A stretch of 64,000 nucleotides of DNA, from NCBI GenBank assembly GCA_964580675.1, contig CAZOLI010000003.1, forward strand, positions 77,053-141,052, given 5' to 3'. This stretch comes from CAZOLI01 sp964580675. GTDB lineage: Bacteria > Planctomycetota > MHYJ01 > CAYXQY01. Shown in pieces: positions 33,206 through 42,285 of this stretch. Numbering within the stretch: position 1 is the stretch's first letter; every line of letters starts with the position of its first letter. The translations under genes and the position numbers were made by a program. The notes below the pieces were generated by a model that was not told the DNA's origin, ran no database searches, and was given only the letters and a program-made list of their open reading frames with translations.

Positions 33206-36156
33206 AGAAACAAACGTTTCTGTTTTACTTTTTTTCAATTCTGTTCCTGCTGGGGCTGATCACCCTCGATGTATTTTCCCTGAAACATCACTTTACCCAA
33301 CCCGACAACGTCCGAACGATTCTTCAGAAACGCATCGGCAGTCCCTGCCAGATTCAGTCCGCTCGCTTTTCCCTCAACAGCGGATTAATCATAGAAGGCG
33401 TCGAAATATTTTCCCGAAACGGGAACACCCGGGACAAAATATTTCACGCCAGACAATTGCGGGTCTCGTTTCAGCCCGTCTCATTGCTCAGGGGCGTCCG
33501 AGCCCCCTCCTCCATCACCATCGAGGATCCCGATTTTTACTTTGAACAGAACGAAAGCGGATCCTGGAACGTCAGTGAATTCATCAAATCCCTTCCGGAT
33601 GCCCCCGAAGGTACCCCTCAACTGTTTCAGACGGACATCACCCTGAACGGAGGGCAACTCACCCTCAAATCCCCTTTTCTTCTTGAAAAAAAGGCCTCCC
33701 TCGAAATCAAAGAGGTTTCTCTGGATGCCCGACCGATTCGAAACGGGAAGCGAATGGCATTCATCGGAGAGGGACGGGAGGAGTTGTTCGGACCGGTGAA
33801 CTTCCAGGGTGTGTGGCAGGAAGAGAAGTTCGACCTTTCCCTCAAATGTGATGGGCTGGTCATTAACCGAAACCTTGTTCGGAGACTGGCCCCGGACGTT
33901 CAGGAAGCCTGGGAAAAATACCGGGTGACGGGTCCGGCAAACGTTGAGTTTAATTTGCAGTACGAAAAACCAGCTCTTTCCCCCGGTTCTTCCTTTCCCG
34001 GCAATTCAAATCTCGATAGGAAGGTCTTTCAACAAAAAATACGGGTCCATCCGGTCGGGATGCAGGGTCGTTACGAAAAGTTTGAATATCCTCTTCAGAA
34101 CATCAGAGGAACCATTGAATTTACGCCTGAACGGATAAATATCACCGGGTTGCGGGCAAACTGGGACGGAAAACGAATTCGGATCGGAGGGACCGCTGAT
34201 GGCTATGGACCCGAAGATCCACTCCACCTGTTCATCTCTGCTTCCGATGTTCCCGCTGATCAGACCCTCCTTGACGCTCTGGACCCCGAGGTGCGTTCCT
34301 TCGTCGAAAAATTGCACGTTCGAGGAACCGTCGACGTGGACGCCAGAGTAACCAGAAAAAAGGGAGAACAGGAACCGGATCACGTTGTGAACATCCATCC
34401 GAACAACACGAAGTTAAACTTCGAGGAATTCCCCTATCCCTTCAAAAATGTCCGCGGGACCATCGTCGTCCGGAAAAAACAGATTACCGTTCAAAACGTA
34501 AAAGCCGAACCCGACATTGAAATCCCCCTTCCGGACACGACGGAGGCGGAGTTGAACGGGCAAATTTCTCTGAAGACCGATGACAATCCGGCCTCCGAAC
34601 AGGACCCCGACACATCGGGAGAGAATCGGGAAAAAGCAGGCGGGGAAGAGGTGTCGTCGTTTTCGTTCGACCTGAACGCCACCGCAGTACCCCTGGAAGA
34701 AAACCTGAAATTTGCCCTTCCCGGAGATGTACAAACCGTGTGGAATAAATTAAATCCGGAAGGAAAGGCAAATGTGCAGTGGGAATTTCACAAGGACCCC
34801 GACCAGAAGGAACCCGATCACAGGATCCGGGCGAAATTTTTCGACACCCGCATTCAACCCGATAATTTTAAATCACCCATAAAACAGATCAAAGGAAATC
34901 TGCAGTTCAGAAATAACGAGGTAACGTTCCAGAACATCACCGGAACCTGGCAAACCGGTCAGGTATCGATAAAGGAAGGGTCCCTGAACACCAACGGTAA
35001 CAGGCCGGAGGAGGCCCCATTCAAATTAAAAGTAGTCGGAAATCATCTGCCCATCAACGAGGATTTAAAACAGCTGGTCGACAGCCATGGCTCCAGCCAG
35101 GCCCTGAACATGATTCAAAATGTGGGGACCATAGATTTCCGGGGCCAGATCAATCGGATGCCCGGTAATCACTCCAGGGGAGAGTTGGATTATTACCTTA
35201 CCGTGAATTTAACCGACGTCGCCCTTTCCCAGCAGGTCCGTGTTTCCAACATCAACGGAAAAGTGAACCTGCAGGGGAAACGTGAACGAATGGATCAGGG
35301 AGAATTCTCTCCCGATTCACCGGACACCAATGACACAGGCAGAAATGACGAAAACGGAAACAGCAAAAACAAACCCTCACCGGACTACAGACATGTTCTA
35401 AGTGGGGGTGTGGACCTTGATGGTCTTACGGCAAACAAGTTTCCGGTGGATTCGCTCCATTGTAATTTCATGAAACCAACCCGGAGCCATTTTCAATTTT
35501 CCGACGTGAGCGGCCGGATTCTGAACGGGAACATTTCGGACGGATCACTGAAATATAATTCGGATACCGATAAATTCTCCATTTCCCTCCGGATCAATGA
35601 CGTGAAAATGGACCGATTTACCCGCCAGCTTGACGTCGGCAAGAAAGAAATCAAAGGCCGGGCCGGGGGACACCTCAAAAACCTGAAGGGGAAACTCGGC
35701 GATCGGAAAACCTGGAAAGGCAAAGGCAATTTATGGTTCCGTGATTCCAAACTCTGGGACATCCCTCTGTTCCTCTCCATCGCGTCGAAATTCAGTCTTG
35801 AGAAACAAAAACCATTCAACCGCGGGTCGGTGGACTTTTCGGTCAAGGACGAAAAGTTCAATGTGCATCGCATGGAATTTTATTCGGAGGACGCCACCCT
35901 CCTCGGCAAGGGAAAAATACATTTCGACGGCCCCCTTTACATTAACCTAAAAACCAAATTTACCGATTCACTGACCATTCCGGTCATCTCAACGTTTCTC
36001 GGGAATCTCTATACATTCCAGGCCCGTGGAACGTTCCAAAACCCGAAACTGGCGATCAAACCACTTCCCTTTCTATTCGGGGACGAGCTCGAAAAACCCG
36101 ATGAGACCGACGATAACGAAGAAGACTCGAAGAAATCAGATGAATCAGACCGGTAA
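33202..36156 (+). CDS. AsmA/TamB-like inner-membrane-anchored periplasmic protein
   Basis: 984 residues. One N-terminal TM (FLFYFFSILFLLGLITLDVF). The rest is a long beta-rich periplasmic region of repeating strands such as LNGGQLTLKSPF, NIRGTIEFTPERINITG and VRGTIVVRKKQITVQNV. The N-terminal SARFSLNSGLIIEGVEIFSR and the C-terminal GKIHFDGPLYINLKTKFTD, then FQNPKLAIKPL, match AsmA-type ends. Relatives bridge inner and outer membranes and help move phospholipids. The tail is acidic. Coupled by ATGA to the upstream regulator; it overlaps ribD by 17 bases. Confidence 0.85.
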   Translation: MKKQTFLFYFFSILFLLGLITLDVFSLKHHFTQPDNVRTILQKRIGSPCQIQSARFSLNSGLIIEGVEIFSRNGNTRDKIFHARQLRVSFQPVSLLRGVRAPSSITIEDPDFYFEQNESGSWNVSEFIKSLPDAPEGTPQLFQTDITLNGGQLTLKSPFLLEKKASLEIKEVSLDARPIRNGKRMAFIGEGREELFGPVNFQGVWQEEKFDLSLKCDGLVINRNLVRRLAPDVQEAWEKYRVTGPANVEFNLQYEKPALSPGSSFPGNSNLDRKVFQQKIRVHPVGMQGRYEKFEYPLQNIRGTIEFTPERINITGLRANWDGKRIRIGGTADGYGPEDPLHLFISASDVPADQTLLDALDPEVRSFVEKLHVRGTVDVDARVTRKKGEQEPDHVVNIHPNNTKLNFEEFPYPFKNVRGTIVVRKKQITVQNVKAEPDIEIPLPDTTEAELNGQISLKTDDNPASEQDPDTSGENREKAGGEEVSSFSFDLNATAVPLEENLKFALPGDVQTVWNKLNPEGKANVQWEFHKDPDQKEPDHRIRAKFFDTRIQPDNFKSPIKQIKGNLQFRNNEVTFQNITGTWQTGQVSIKEGSLNTNGNRPEEAPFKLKVVGNHLPINEDLKQLVDSHGSSQALNMIQNVGTIDFRGQINRMPGNHSRGELDYYLTVNLTDVALSQQVRVSNINGKVNLQGKRERMDQGEFSPDSPDTNDTGRNDENGNSKNKPSPDYRHVLSGGVDLDGLTANKFPVDSLHCNFMKPTRSHFQFSDVSGRILNGNISDGSLKYNSDTDKFSISLRINDVKMDRFTRQLDVGKKEIKGRAGGHLKNLKGKLGDRKTWKGKGNLWFRDSKLWDIPLFLSIASKFSLEKQKPFNRGSVDFSVKDEKFNVHRMEFYSEDATLLGKGKIHFDGPLYINLKTKFTDSLTIPVISTFLGNLYTFQARGTFQNPKLAIKPLPFLFGDELEKPDETDDNEEDSKKSDESDR

Positions 36157-37276
36157 GTCCCTCGATAAAAAATGGATGCGACGAGCCCTGGATCTGGCCG
36201 AAAAGGGCAAGGGTCAAGTGGAACCAAATCCCATGGTGGGCTGTGTCATCGTTCGAGACGGAGAGGTCGTGGGCGAAGGCCATCACAAAACATTTGGGGA
36301 GGCTCACGCAGAAGTACATGCCCTGGAAGAAGCCGGTAACCGTGCGGCCGGCGCTTCTATGTTCGTTACGCTTGAACCCTGCAGCACCAGCCGAAAAACG
36401 CCCCCCTGTACGGAGAAAATCATAAAGGCGGGCATTGATTACGTCCACGCTTCTGTACTTGATCCCGATCCCGACGCGAGTGGACAGGGCATAAAAGAAC
36501 TCCGCGATGCGGGAATTGAGGTGGAAACCGGCCTGCTTGAAGAAGAAGCCGCCTATTTAAACCGCCGTTTTCTCACCTGCCACGTCCGGAATCGACCCTA
36601 TATAGTGGCCAAATGGGCCATGAGCTACGATGGAAAAATTGCCACTCGCACGGGGGACTCCCAATGGATTACGTCCAGGCGGGCACGCCGGAGAGCACGA
36701 TCCCTTCGAACGGAAGAAGGAGCTGTTATGGTGGGCATCGGTACCGTTACCGAAGACAACCCCACTCTTCTCGGACCGGAGGACGATGATCGACCGGAAC
36801 CTGTACGTATCATCGTCGATTCCCGAATCCGACTCAGAAAGGGTTTTAACATCATTAACACCGCCAATAAATCGAGGACCATTCTGGCCACCCGGGAGGG
36901 AGCATCCGACGAACGGAAGAAAGAACTCGAAGAGGCCGGTCTGGAAATTATAGAAGTCCCCTCCTCGGGGGCCCACGTTGATTTTCAGCGGCTCTGTCAT
37001 CAACTGGCCGAAGAAAACCTGCAATCAATTCTCGTGGAGGGGGGAGGCACGTTGCTGGGAACCGCTTTTGAAGTGGACGTCATCGATGAAGTAAAAATAT
37101 TTATCGCACCGAAAATCATCGGGGGCTCACGCGCCCTAACCCCCATCGAGGGCGAAGGTATCCAGAACATCCGGGAATCCCCCGAACTCTCCGAAGTAAG
37201 GGCGGAGTGGCTTGATCCGGATTTGCTCATCGAAGCCCTGTATAGAGATCCCCCCATACCGAACGATGACCTTTGA
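36140..37276 (+). CDS. ribD: Bifunctional riboflavin deaminase/reductase RibD
   Basis: 378 residues from ATG 36140, inside the end of the AsmA-like gene. The deaminase domain (~10-155) has the zinc motifs HAEVHAL and LEPCSTSRKTPPC. The reductase domain (~160-370) starts YIVAKWAMSYDGKIAT and carries VGIGTVTEDNP and LVEGGGTLLG. It performs the second and third steps of riboflavin synthesis: pyrimidine deamination, then NADPH-dependent ribosyl reduction. No other rib gene is nearby. It overlaps the archease gene by 11 bases. Confidence 0.95.
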   Translation: MNQTGKSLDKKWMRRALDLAEKGKGQVEPNPMVGCVIVRDGEVVGEGHHKTFGEAHAEVHALEEAGNRAAGASMFVTLEPCSTSRKTPPCTEKIIKAGIDYVHASVLDPDPDASGQGIKELRDAGIEVETGLLEEEAAYLNRRFLTCHVRNRPYIVAKWAMSYDGKIATRTGDSQWITSRRARRRARSLRTEEGAVMVGIGTVTEDNPTLLGPEDDDRPEPVRIIVDSRIRLRKGFNIINTANKSRTILATREGASDERKKELEEAGLEIIEVPSSGAHVDFQRLCHQLAEENLQSILVEGGGTLLGTAFEVDVIDEVKIFIAPKIIGGSRALTPIEGEGIQNIRESPELSEVRAEWLDPDLLIEALYRDPPIPNDDL

Positions 37277-37679
37277 AATACTTGAGCATACAGCCGATGT
37301 GGGACTTCGATTAACGGCGAATTCCCCTGAGGCGCTATTTGAAGACGGAGCGAGTGGCCTCAACCACGTACTTGGAATCTCCAATGTTCGGAAGGAAAAT
37401 AAACGGTCCGTAAAACTGGATCCGGCCCCACTTGACCTACTGCTGAACAACTGGCTTACGGAACTGCTGTCCCTGTTTGACAACGAACAATTTGTTTTTG
37501 GGGACACTGTCGTGCATTCCGTCTCCGAAGAAGAAGGACTGGATTCAACGATTTTCGGCGAGACACTCGACATCGATCGGCATCAGCCCGCCTCCGAAAT
37601 CAAAGCCGTCACATACCATAAACTGATGGTTGAAAATACCAACAATGAATGGAAGGGACGGGTAATCTTCGACCTGTAA
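37266..37679 (+). CDS. Archease
   Basis: 137 residues from ATG 37266, the start that begins the family fold (FEILEHTADVGLRLTANSPE). It ends EIKAVTYHKLMVENTNN ... VIFDL as expected. Archease activates the RNA ligase RtcB by aiding guanylate transfer and metal loading, through conserved acidic residues such as the Asp in HTADVG and the DIDRH segment. No rtcB lies in the window. It is the last gene of the XRE-AsmA-ribD operon. Confidence 0.92.
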   Translation: MTFEILEHTADVGLRLTANSPEALFEDGASGLNHVLGISNVRKENKRSVKLDPAPLDLLLNNWLTELLSLFDNEQFVFGDTVVHSVSEEEGLDSTIFGETLDIDRHQPASEIKAVTYHKLMVENTNNEWKGRVIFDL

Positions 37680-37682
37680 AGC

Positions 37683-39521
37683 CTACTTTAATTTCAGGGA
37701 TTGCTCCAGGTTCAGCACCTGATCCAGCCCTTTTTCGTAATCTTCCGGGGTTGAAAGATACGTAAATATCGCGGCCTCCCCACCGGCACGGATTGTGGAC
37801 ACCCGGAACCGAAACGTTCCCATCTCCGACGATTTTCCCTTCCCGGTCCTCGTCGCCCGGTGAATCAACGTCCCGTTCTTTTTCGATTTTTTCGTTGATT
37901 TGTCGAGAAGGGAAAAGGCGGCCGCTGAATCGGATACCTTTTCCACCGTCTCATTCGCCAGTTCCGAAACGGTTGAACCGCTGCCGTTCAGATTCAGAAG
38001 CTCAACGGACAGAAGACCGTTCTGTTTTCGGGAACGGGCAAATAGCATACCCTTGTCTTCCTTGAACCGGAAGCTGTCGTTTTGTTTTAACCACCAGACC
38101 CGATCCGATGAGGAGCGGTTCAATGTGAGGTGATCCGCATCGAAAGAAATTTTGGTTTGCTCCAGCAACCGCTTGGGCAGCCCTCCGTTCTCTCGCTCGG
38201 TATCCGACCAGATCCGGCGAACCATGAGGTCCTGCTCATCAGGTTTTACGTTTTCCAGAACAAGCACGTCCCGATTTCGTTTCTCCAGGTATGATACCGT
38301 TCCGTCCGTCCGAATGACGTACTTCTCCGAACCGTCGGTCAATGTTTTTTTCTCCGAATACCGGGTATCCAGAAGACGCTTGTAAAGATCGAAAAACTCG
38401 TCCGCATCTTTTTCCTCATCCCAGGTCGTAAACCAGGACACGGAAGTTCGATCCTCGTCCTCGTTATAATACGAATGGTAGCGATCCCCTCCCCATCCGG
38501 AGCGCGCCTTTATAATTTGCTGAACCTGTTTGGGGAAAAACTCCAGGAACAGCAGGTGAACACCGTATTCCCCGAGTGTGTTCCAATCCTGAAGGGACCA
38601 CTCCTCCCCCAGCTTTTTATCGAGGGACGGTTGTGTGAGGACGACCGGTTTGTCCCGATCCTTGTAGTACTTTTCCGGGTGTAGTATTTGTTCCGTGGAG
38701 GTGGGGGGATCCGCATACATTTTATTGACCTTATCCCAGCTACCCCGCCGGGCTTCCATCACAAAGAGAAGCCCCGCTGTATAGGGAAACGTGAAGCTTT
38801 TCCTCAGGAAGAGAGGGGAATCCCCACTACCGGGGGAAGCCGCGCCCGGACGATTAAACCCCTGTTTTAATCGACCGGTCATCATTGAGGACATCTGTTC
38901 AAGAGACATACCCCGTTTTTGCATCATGTGATCATACTGCACGTAAGAGGCGTCTCCCTCAACCAGGGCCTGTATGGCCAGCGTTAGGTCATCCTGATGC
39001 TTCAGCGACATCGGAAGGGTCCCGAGATCAAAATGCTGATCCTGGAGGGCGTGGGTCAGTTCATGAACCGACACGAATTCGTTCGGCTCCATGCCGGGAA
39101 CCTCACGGCGCATTCCCTCTGGATTCTCCACGAGGAAAAGTTCTTTCACCCGATCATCATAGAACCCCCCAACCTGATCTCCGAGAAATTCCCACACGGT
39201 TTTTAGCAAATCGCGATCTTCGGGGAACACCCCCAGAGTCACAAGCGTTCGTTCCCATCTTCTCGCCAGTCCGGGGGGAATCTGTTCTTTCACGTCCTTC
39301 TTCATCCGTTGCCGGAGATAAGTACGGTTCATAATTTTCATGGGCACCTGGTATCGCATCTCAAGCCCCCGGCGCTTTTCCGTCAGTTTCCGGAATTTTT
39401 TTCTGGATTTCTCCGGCAGAGGTTTTTCCTTTTTTTCCTGCCCGAAGAGAACACCGACCTGCAGAAAGAGAAATAAAACGCCGGCCACGAGACCGATGGA
39501 ACGAACGGCAAATCGATTCAT
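37683..39521 (-). CDS. Secreted HExxH zinc-peptidase-like protein
   Basis: 612 residues from ATG 39521, which starts directly at the signal peptide (MNRFAVRSIGLVAGVLFLFL, then QVGVLFGQ); the frame opens upstream at 39554. The zincin motif VHELTHALQDQHFDL (~150) and a downstream Glu in ALVEGDASYVQYD fit a gluzincin-like metal site (two His, one Glu). The C-terminal ~250 residues are beta-rich without a known domain. It is probably a periplasmic or secreted metalloprotease of an uncharacterised family. It converges with archease. Confidence 0.75.
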   Translation of the reverse strand: MNRFAVRSIGLVAGVLFLFLQVGVLFGQEKKEKPLPEKSRKKFRKLTEKRRGLEMRYQVPMKIMNRTYLRQRMKKDVKEQIPPGLARRWERTLVTLGVFPEDRDLLKTVWEFLGDQVGGFYDDRVKELFLVENPEGMRREVPGMEPNEFVSVHELTHALQDQHFDLGTLPMSLKHQDDLTLAIQALVEGDASYVQYDHMMQKRGMSLEQMSSMMTGRLKQGFNRPGAASPGSGDSPLFLRKSFTFPYTAGLLFVMEARRGSWDKVNKMYADPPTSTEQILHPEKYYKDRDKPVVLTQPSLDKKLGEEWSLQDWNTLGEYGVHLLFLEFFPKQVQQIIKARSGWGGDRYHSYYNEDEDRTSVSWFTTWDEEKDADEFFDLYKRLLDTRYSEKKTLTDGSEKYVIRTDGTVSYLEKRNRDVLVLENVKPDEQDLMVRRIWSDTERENGGLPKRLLEQTKISFDADHLTLNRSSSDRVWWLKQNDSFRFKEDKGMLFARSRKQNGLLSVELLNLNGSGSTVSELANETVEKVSDSAAAFSLLDKSTKKSKKNGTLIHRATRTGKGKSSEMGTFRFRVSTIRAGGEAAIFTYLSTPEDYEKGLDQVLNLEQSLKLK

Positions 39522-39584
39522 TATTCTCGTCTCCGTAAGAAGTGAAGTCCACACAACTTAGCCTGAATTTCCTTTTTTCGAGGC

Positions 39585-39613
39585 TTGAATTGCCTTTTTA
39601 AATTCACTATACT
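39585..39613 (+). promoter_or_regulatory. Promoter of tRNA-Asp
   Basis: TTGAAT (39585-39590), 17-base spacer, TATACT (39608-39613), 31 bases before the tRNA. Confidence 0.75.
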
Positions 39614-39644
39614 ATTCGCGTAGAAATACGAAGCACTTCACCGA

Positions 39645-39718
39645 GGGGGCGTAGCTCAACTGGCCAGAGTTCCGGATTGTCGATCCGGCGGTTGCGGGTT
39701 CGAATCCCGTCGCCCTCG
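39645..39718 (+). tRNA. tRNA-Asp(GTC)
   Basis: 74 bases. Acceptor GGGGGCG/CGCCCTC (one G-T). Anticodon arm CCGGA-TTGTCGA-TCCGG gives GTC. T arm GCGGG-TTCGAAT-CCCGT. CCA not encoded. Confidence 0.95.
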
Positions 39719-39862
39719 CTATACATTCCTGTATATCCACCACTTCCTGCTTCTTTCATCATGTGTTGGACAGGCCCTTCCGTTTCCCGGCTCCTTGCCG
39801 GTGAACTTTGGAGGAAGTGAAAGTGCGGATATCCCCCAGAATCTCGGTATGTTCGAAACGGA

Positions 39863-39935
<73 letters not shown>

Positions 39936-39982
39936 TTGTTTTCCCCTCTGCTCTTCAAAACGTCCCAGTTTTTGCCGAACGT

Positions 39983-40011
39983 ATTATCCCGAAATTCACG
40001 CCCTATTTCAA
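39983..40011 (-). promoter_or_regulatory. Probable promoter of tRNA-Ala
   Basis: On the minus strand: TTGAAA (40011-40006), 17-base spacer, GATAAT (39988-39983), about 48 bases before the tRNA. Confidence 0.55.
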
Positions 40012-40085
40012 ATTTCCAGAAACAGATATTTGATCATATACAGGGGTGAAACCAACCAAATAAAATCTCAACCGGGTCGGTAAAC

Positions 40086-40114
40086 TTGCAGGGTTCGACC
40101 CCATCCGTTATAAA
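40086..40114 (+). promoter_or_regulatory. Probable promoter of the Ser/Thr kinase gene
   Basis: TTGCAG (40086-40091), 17-base spacer, TATAAA (40109-40114). It supports the ATG at 40219 over the in-frame opening at 40120, which would coincide with the transcription start. Confidence 0.6.
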
Positions 40115-40218
40115 ACAGTGTGTCCCTGTACCCAAAAAGGGAGGATGTTCTGAACAGATCCCTTATCGACAAAAGGGAAAAACCCGGTGGTTTCACGTCG
40201 CAAACAAATATATATTTT

Positions 40219-41871
40219 ATGCCCAACGAAGAAGATATTCTGCTCGGCCGGATTGCCCTGGCCGGAGGACTCATAACCCGAAAACAGCTTGATGAATGTC
40301 TCTCTCAGCTGGATGAACGGGAGTCGGACTCCCTTGTTGCAATATTGCTCAGAAACAATTACCTGACCCGGAACCAGGTAGAATCCATTCTTGAGATTCA
40401 GGGCAGGGATCCCGGGCGGGAAATGCCCACCACACCGGAAGACACCCGACAGATGTACGAAAATTCCAGCATGCCCCTGTTCGGCAAAGTGGTCCTGAAA
40501 CAGAACCTGGCAACCAAACGCCAGGTGAAGGAATGTTTGAAAATACAGCGTGAACTGGAAATGGAGGGAAAAGTGTACAGGCTCGGAGAACTCATGGTCA
40601 AAAAGGGATACCTCGATCGAGAAGAGGTTCAGAAAATACTCAGAACCCAGTACAAGAAAATTCTCCGATGTTCGGCATGTGGGGCGGGATTCAACTACCC
40701 TCTGCAGGTCTCGGACGAAGAGGCCAGCTGTCCGAAGTGTAACGGCAAGCTGGAAGAAGGGGAACCGGGGGAAATAACAGCCCTCGGTACGGTGTATGAC
40801 GACCTCGACCAGGACCCTCAAACCCTCATCGGACGTGAACTCGGTGGCTGTGTCCTGGAGGAACGAATCGGACGTGGATCAATGGCCTCCATATACCGTG
40901 GTACGCACCTCCAGCTCGAAAAATCAATGGCCGTTAAGATACTCCACGAAAAGGCCCTGTCAGACCATTACACGCCGGAGGAGTTTATGGATGAGGCTCG
41001 CATGGCGGCCAACCTGGAGCACGAAAATATTGTCCGGGTGTACAACGCGGGAATAGAAGAGGGGGTTTCCTTTATACAGATGGAACTTATGGAAGGAACC
41101 TCACTTAACCAAATCCTCGACAACCGAAATCCGTTGAAGGAGGAAGAAGCCATTGACATCCTCGAACAAACGGCTAGAGGACTCTCCCACGCTCACCAAC
41201 ACGACGTCATACATCGAGACATGAAACCGGGAAATCTGATGGTCACCGACGACGGCACGATTAAAATTACGGATTTCGGACTGGCCAGATACCAGAAAGA
41301 ACTGGAATCCATTGGTGAGGATGAACCCGTATCCGGAACGCCTTATTACATGTCCCCGGAACAATGGAAACGCAATCCCCTCGACCCCCGTTCGGACATA
41401 TATTCTCTGGGAGTGACGTTTTATCGAATCCTAACCGGGGAACATCCCTTCCAGTCCACGAACCTCCGTAAGTTAATGCATGAGCACATGGAGGAACCAC
41501 CGGACCCCCCCAAACAACGGAACCCGGAACTGTCACATGAAATGAGTTCGGTAATTGAAAAAATGATTGAGAAGCAACGGGAGGACCGTTACGAATCGGT
41601 CGCTGATATTCTCCGGGACCTCGATCGTATACGGGATGGTCTTGAACCAAAATCCATGCTTTCGACCGGACAAACAACCGAGTGTGAGTTCTGCCAGACA
41701 ATTAACCGGATAACCCGGGAACGATGCCGGATCTGTAACGAACCACTATCACACGAATCCGCGGACCTTCAGCTCGAGGAATCGGTGGAATGCCCGAACT
41801 GTGAACGAACCATTGATCCGCTCGAAGGAGATGAATGTCCGCGCTGTGGAACGGCGGTGGAGTGGAGCTGA
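40219..41871 (+). CDS. Ser/Thr protein kinase with N-terminal MshEN-like modules and zinc ribbons
   Basis: 550 residues from ATG 40219. Residues ~8-57 and ~85-142 hold helical half-modules of the MshEN (GspE-N) pattern: LLGRIALAGGLITRKQL, LFGKVVLKQNLATKRQV and RLGELMVKKGYLDREEV followed by LRTQ. MshEN domains bind c-di-GMP. A zinc ribbon (CSACG/CPKC) lies at ~151-174. The kinase domain (~212-470) has GRGSMASIYRG, Lys240 in AVKIL, HRDMKPGN at 332 and DFG at 352. Two more Cys4 ribbons end the protein. It has no TM segment, unlike PASTA-type kinases. Confidence 0.88.
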   Translation: MPNEEDILLGRIALAGGLITRKQLDECLSQLDERESDSLVAILLRNNYLTRNQVESILEIQGRDPGREMPTTPEDTRQMYENSSMPLFGKVVLKQNLATKRQVKECLKIQRELEMEGKVYRLGELMVKKGYLDREEVQKILRTQYKKILRCSACGAGFNYPLQVSDEEASCPKCNGKLEEGEPGEITALGTVYDDLDQDPQTLIGRELGGCVLEERIGRGSMASIYRGTHLQLEKSMAVKILHEKALSDHYTPEEFMDEARMAANLEHENIVRVYNAGIEEGVSFIQMELMEGTSLNQILDNRNPLKEEEAIDILEQTARGLSHAHQHDVIHRDMKPGNLMVTDDGTIKITDFGLARYQKELESIGEDEPVSGTPYYMSPEQWKRNPLDPRSDIYSLGVTFYRILTGEHPFQSTNLRKLMHEHMEEPPDPPKQRNPELSHEMSSVIEKMIEKQREDRYESVADILRDLDRIRDGLEPKSMLSTGQTTECEFCQTINRITRERCRICNEPLSHESADLQLEESVECPNCERTIDPLEGDECPRCGTAVEWS

Positions 41872-42283
41872 TGGCCTAATATCCGGCTCATTTCACGGGC
41901 CCCCTTTCTCAACATCGGTCCCCTCTCCTCCAAATTGGCCTCGTCCTCCGTCGGTACCGAACTGTCGCCGGGGAACAACCGAAGACCAAAACCAGTCACG
42001 ACTGATTACACCATGGGAATAACCGGCAAACAGAACGGCCGATTTTACCGCTTATTTCCGTCCGGCCCCCGGTCTTTTCCTCTTGCATAAAATCAGTCCA
42101 TCCGTTGATTTCCCCCCCTCCTTGAAATCGGTTCCGCTCCAATTATAATAAGGGTGATAATTGAAATTTCAGGAGCGGTTATTAGCAAACATATCATCCG
42201 GTAAGAGAAGAATTATTCGAAGTTTCCGTCCCTCCCTTTGCCTTGTGGAAGGCGAAACCAGCTGGTTTCGCCTTCCATTTTTT
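41872..42283. other. Intergenic region containing the candidate small RNA
   Basis: 412 bases between the kinase gene and the converging DUF1570-type gene. The first ~240 bases are unassigned; the rest is the promoter, transcript and terminator described separately. Confidence 0.5.
42122..42149 (+). promoter_or_regulatory. Strong promoter of the candidate small RNA
   Basis: TTGAAA (42122-42127), 16-base spacer, TATAAT (42144-42149): the best promoter match in the window, with no ORF on this strand downstream. Confidence 0.75.
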
Positions 42284-42285
42284 TT
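42156..42285 (+). ncRNA. Candidate small RNA
   Basis: About 130 bases between a near-consensus promoter and a perfect intrinsic terminator, with no credible reading frame on the plus strand (the only one starts at TTG and runs through the terminator). TTTGCCTT just upstream of the terminator can pair with AAGGCGAAA of its 5' arm, so alternative folds exist. The family is not recognised; it is not 6S, tmRNA, SRP or RNase P by any motif I can see. Confidence 0.6.
42247..42285 (+). terminator. Intrinsic terminator
   Basis: Perfect 30-base palindrome (42247-42276; arms GGAAGGCGAAACCAG and CTGGTTTCGCCTTCC), then A and eight T (42278-42285). It works on the plus strand; the minus side lacks a T-run after the stem. 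Confidence 0.9.
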
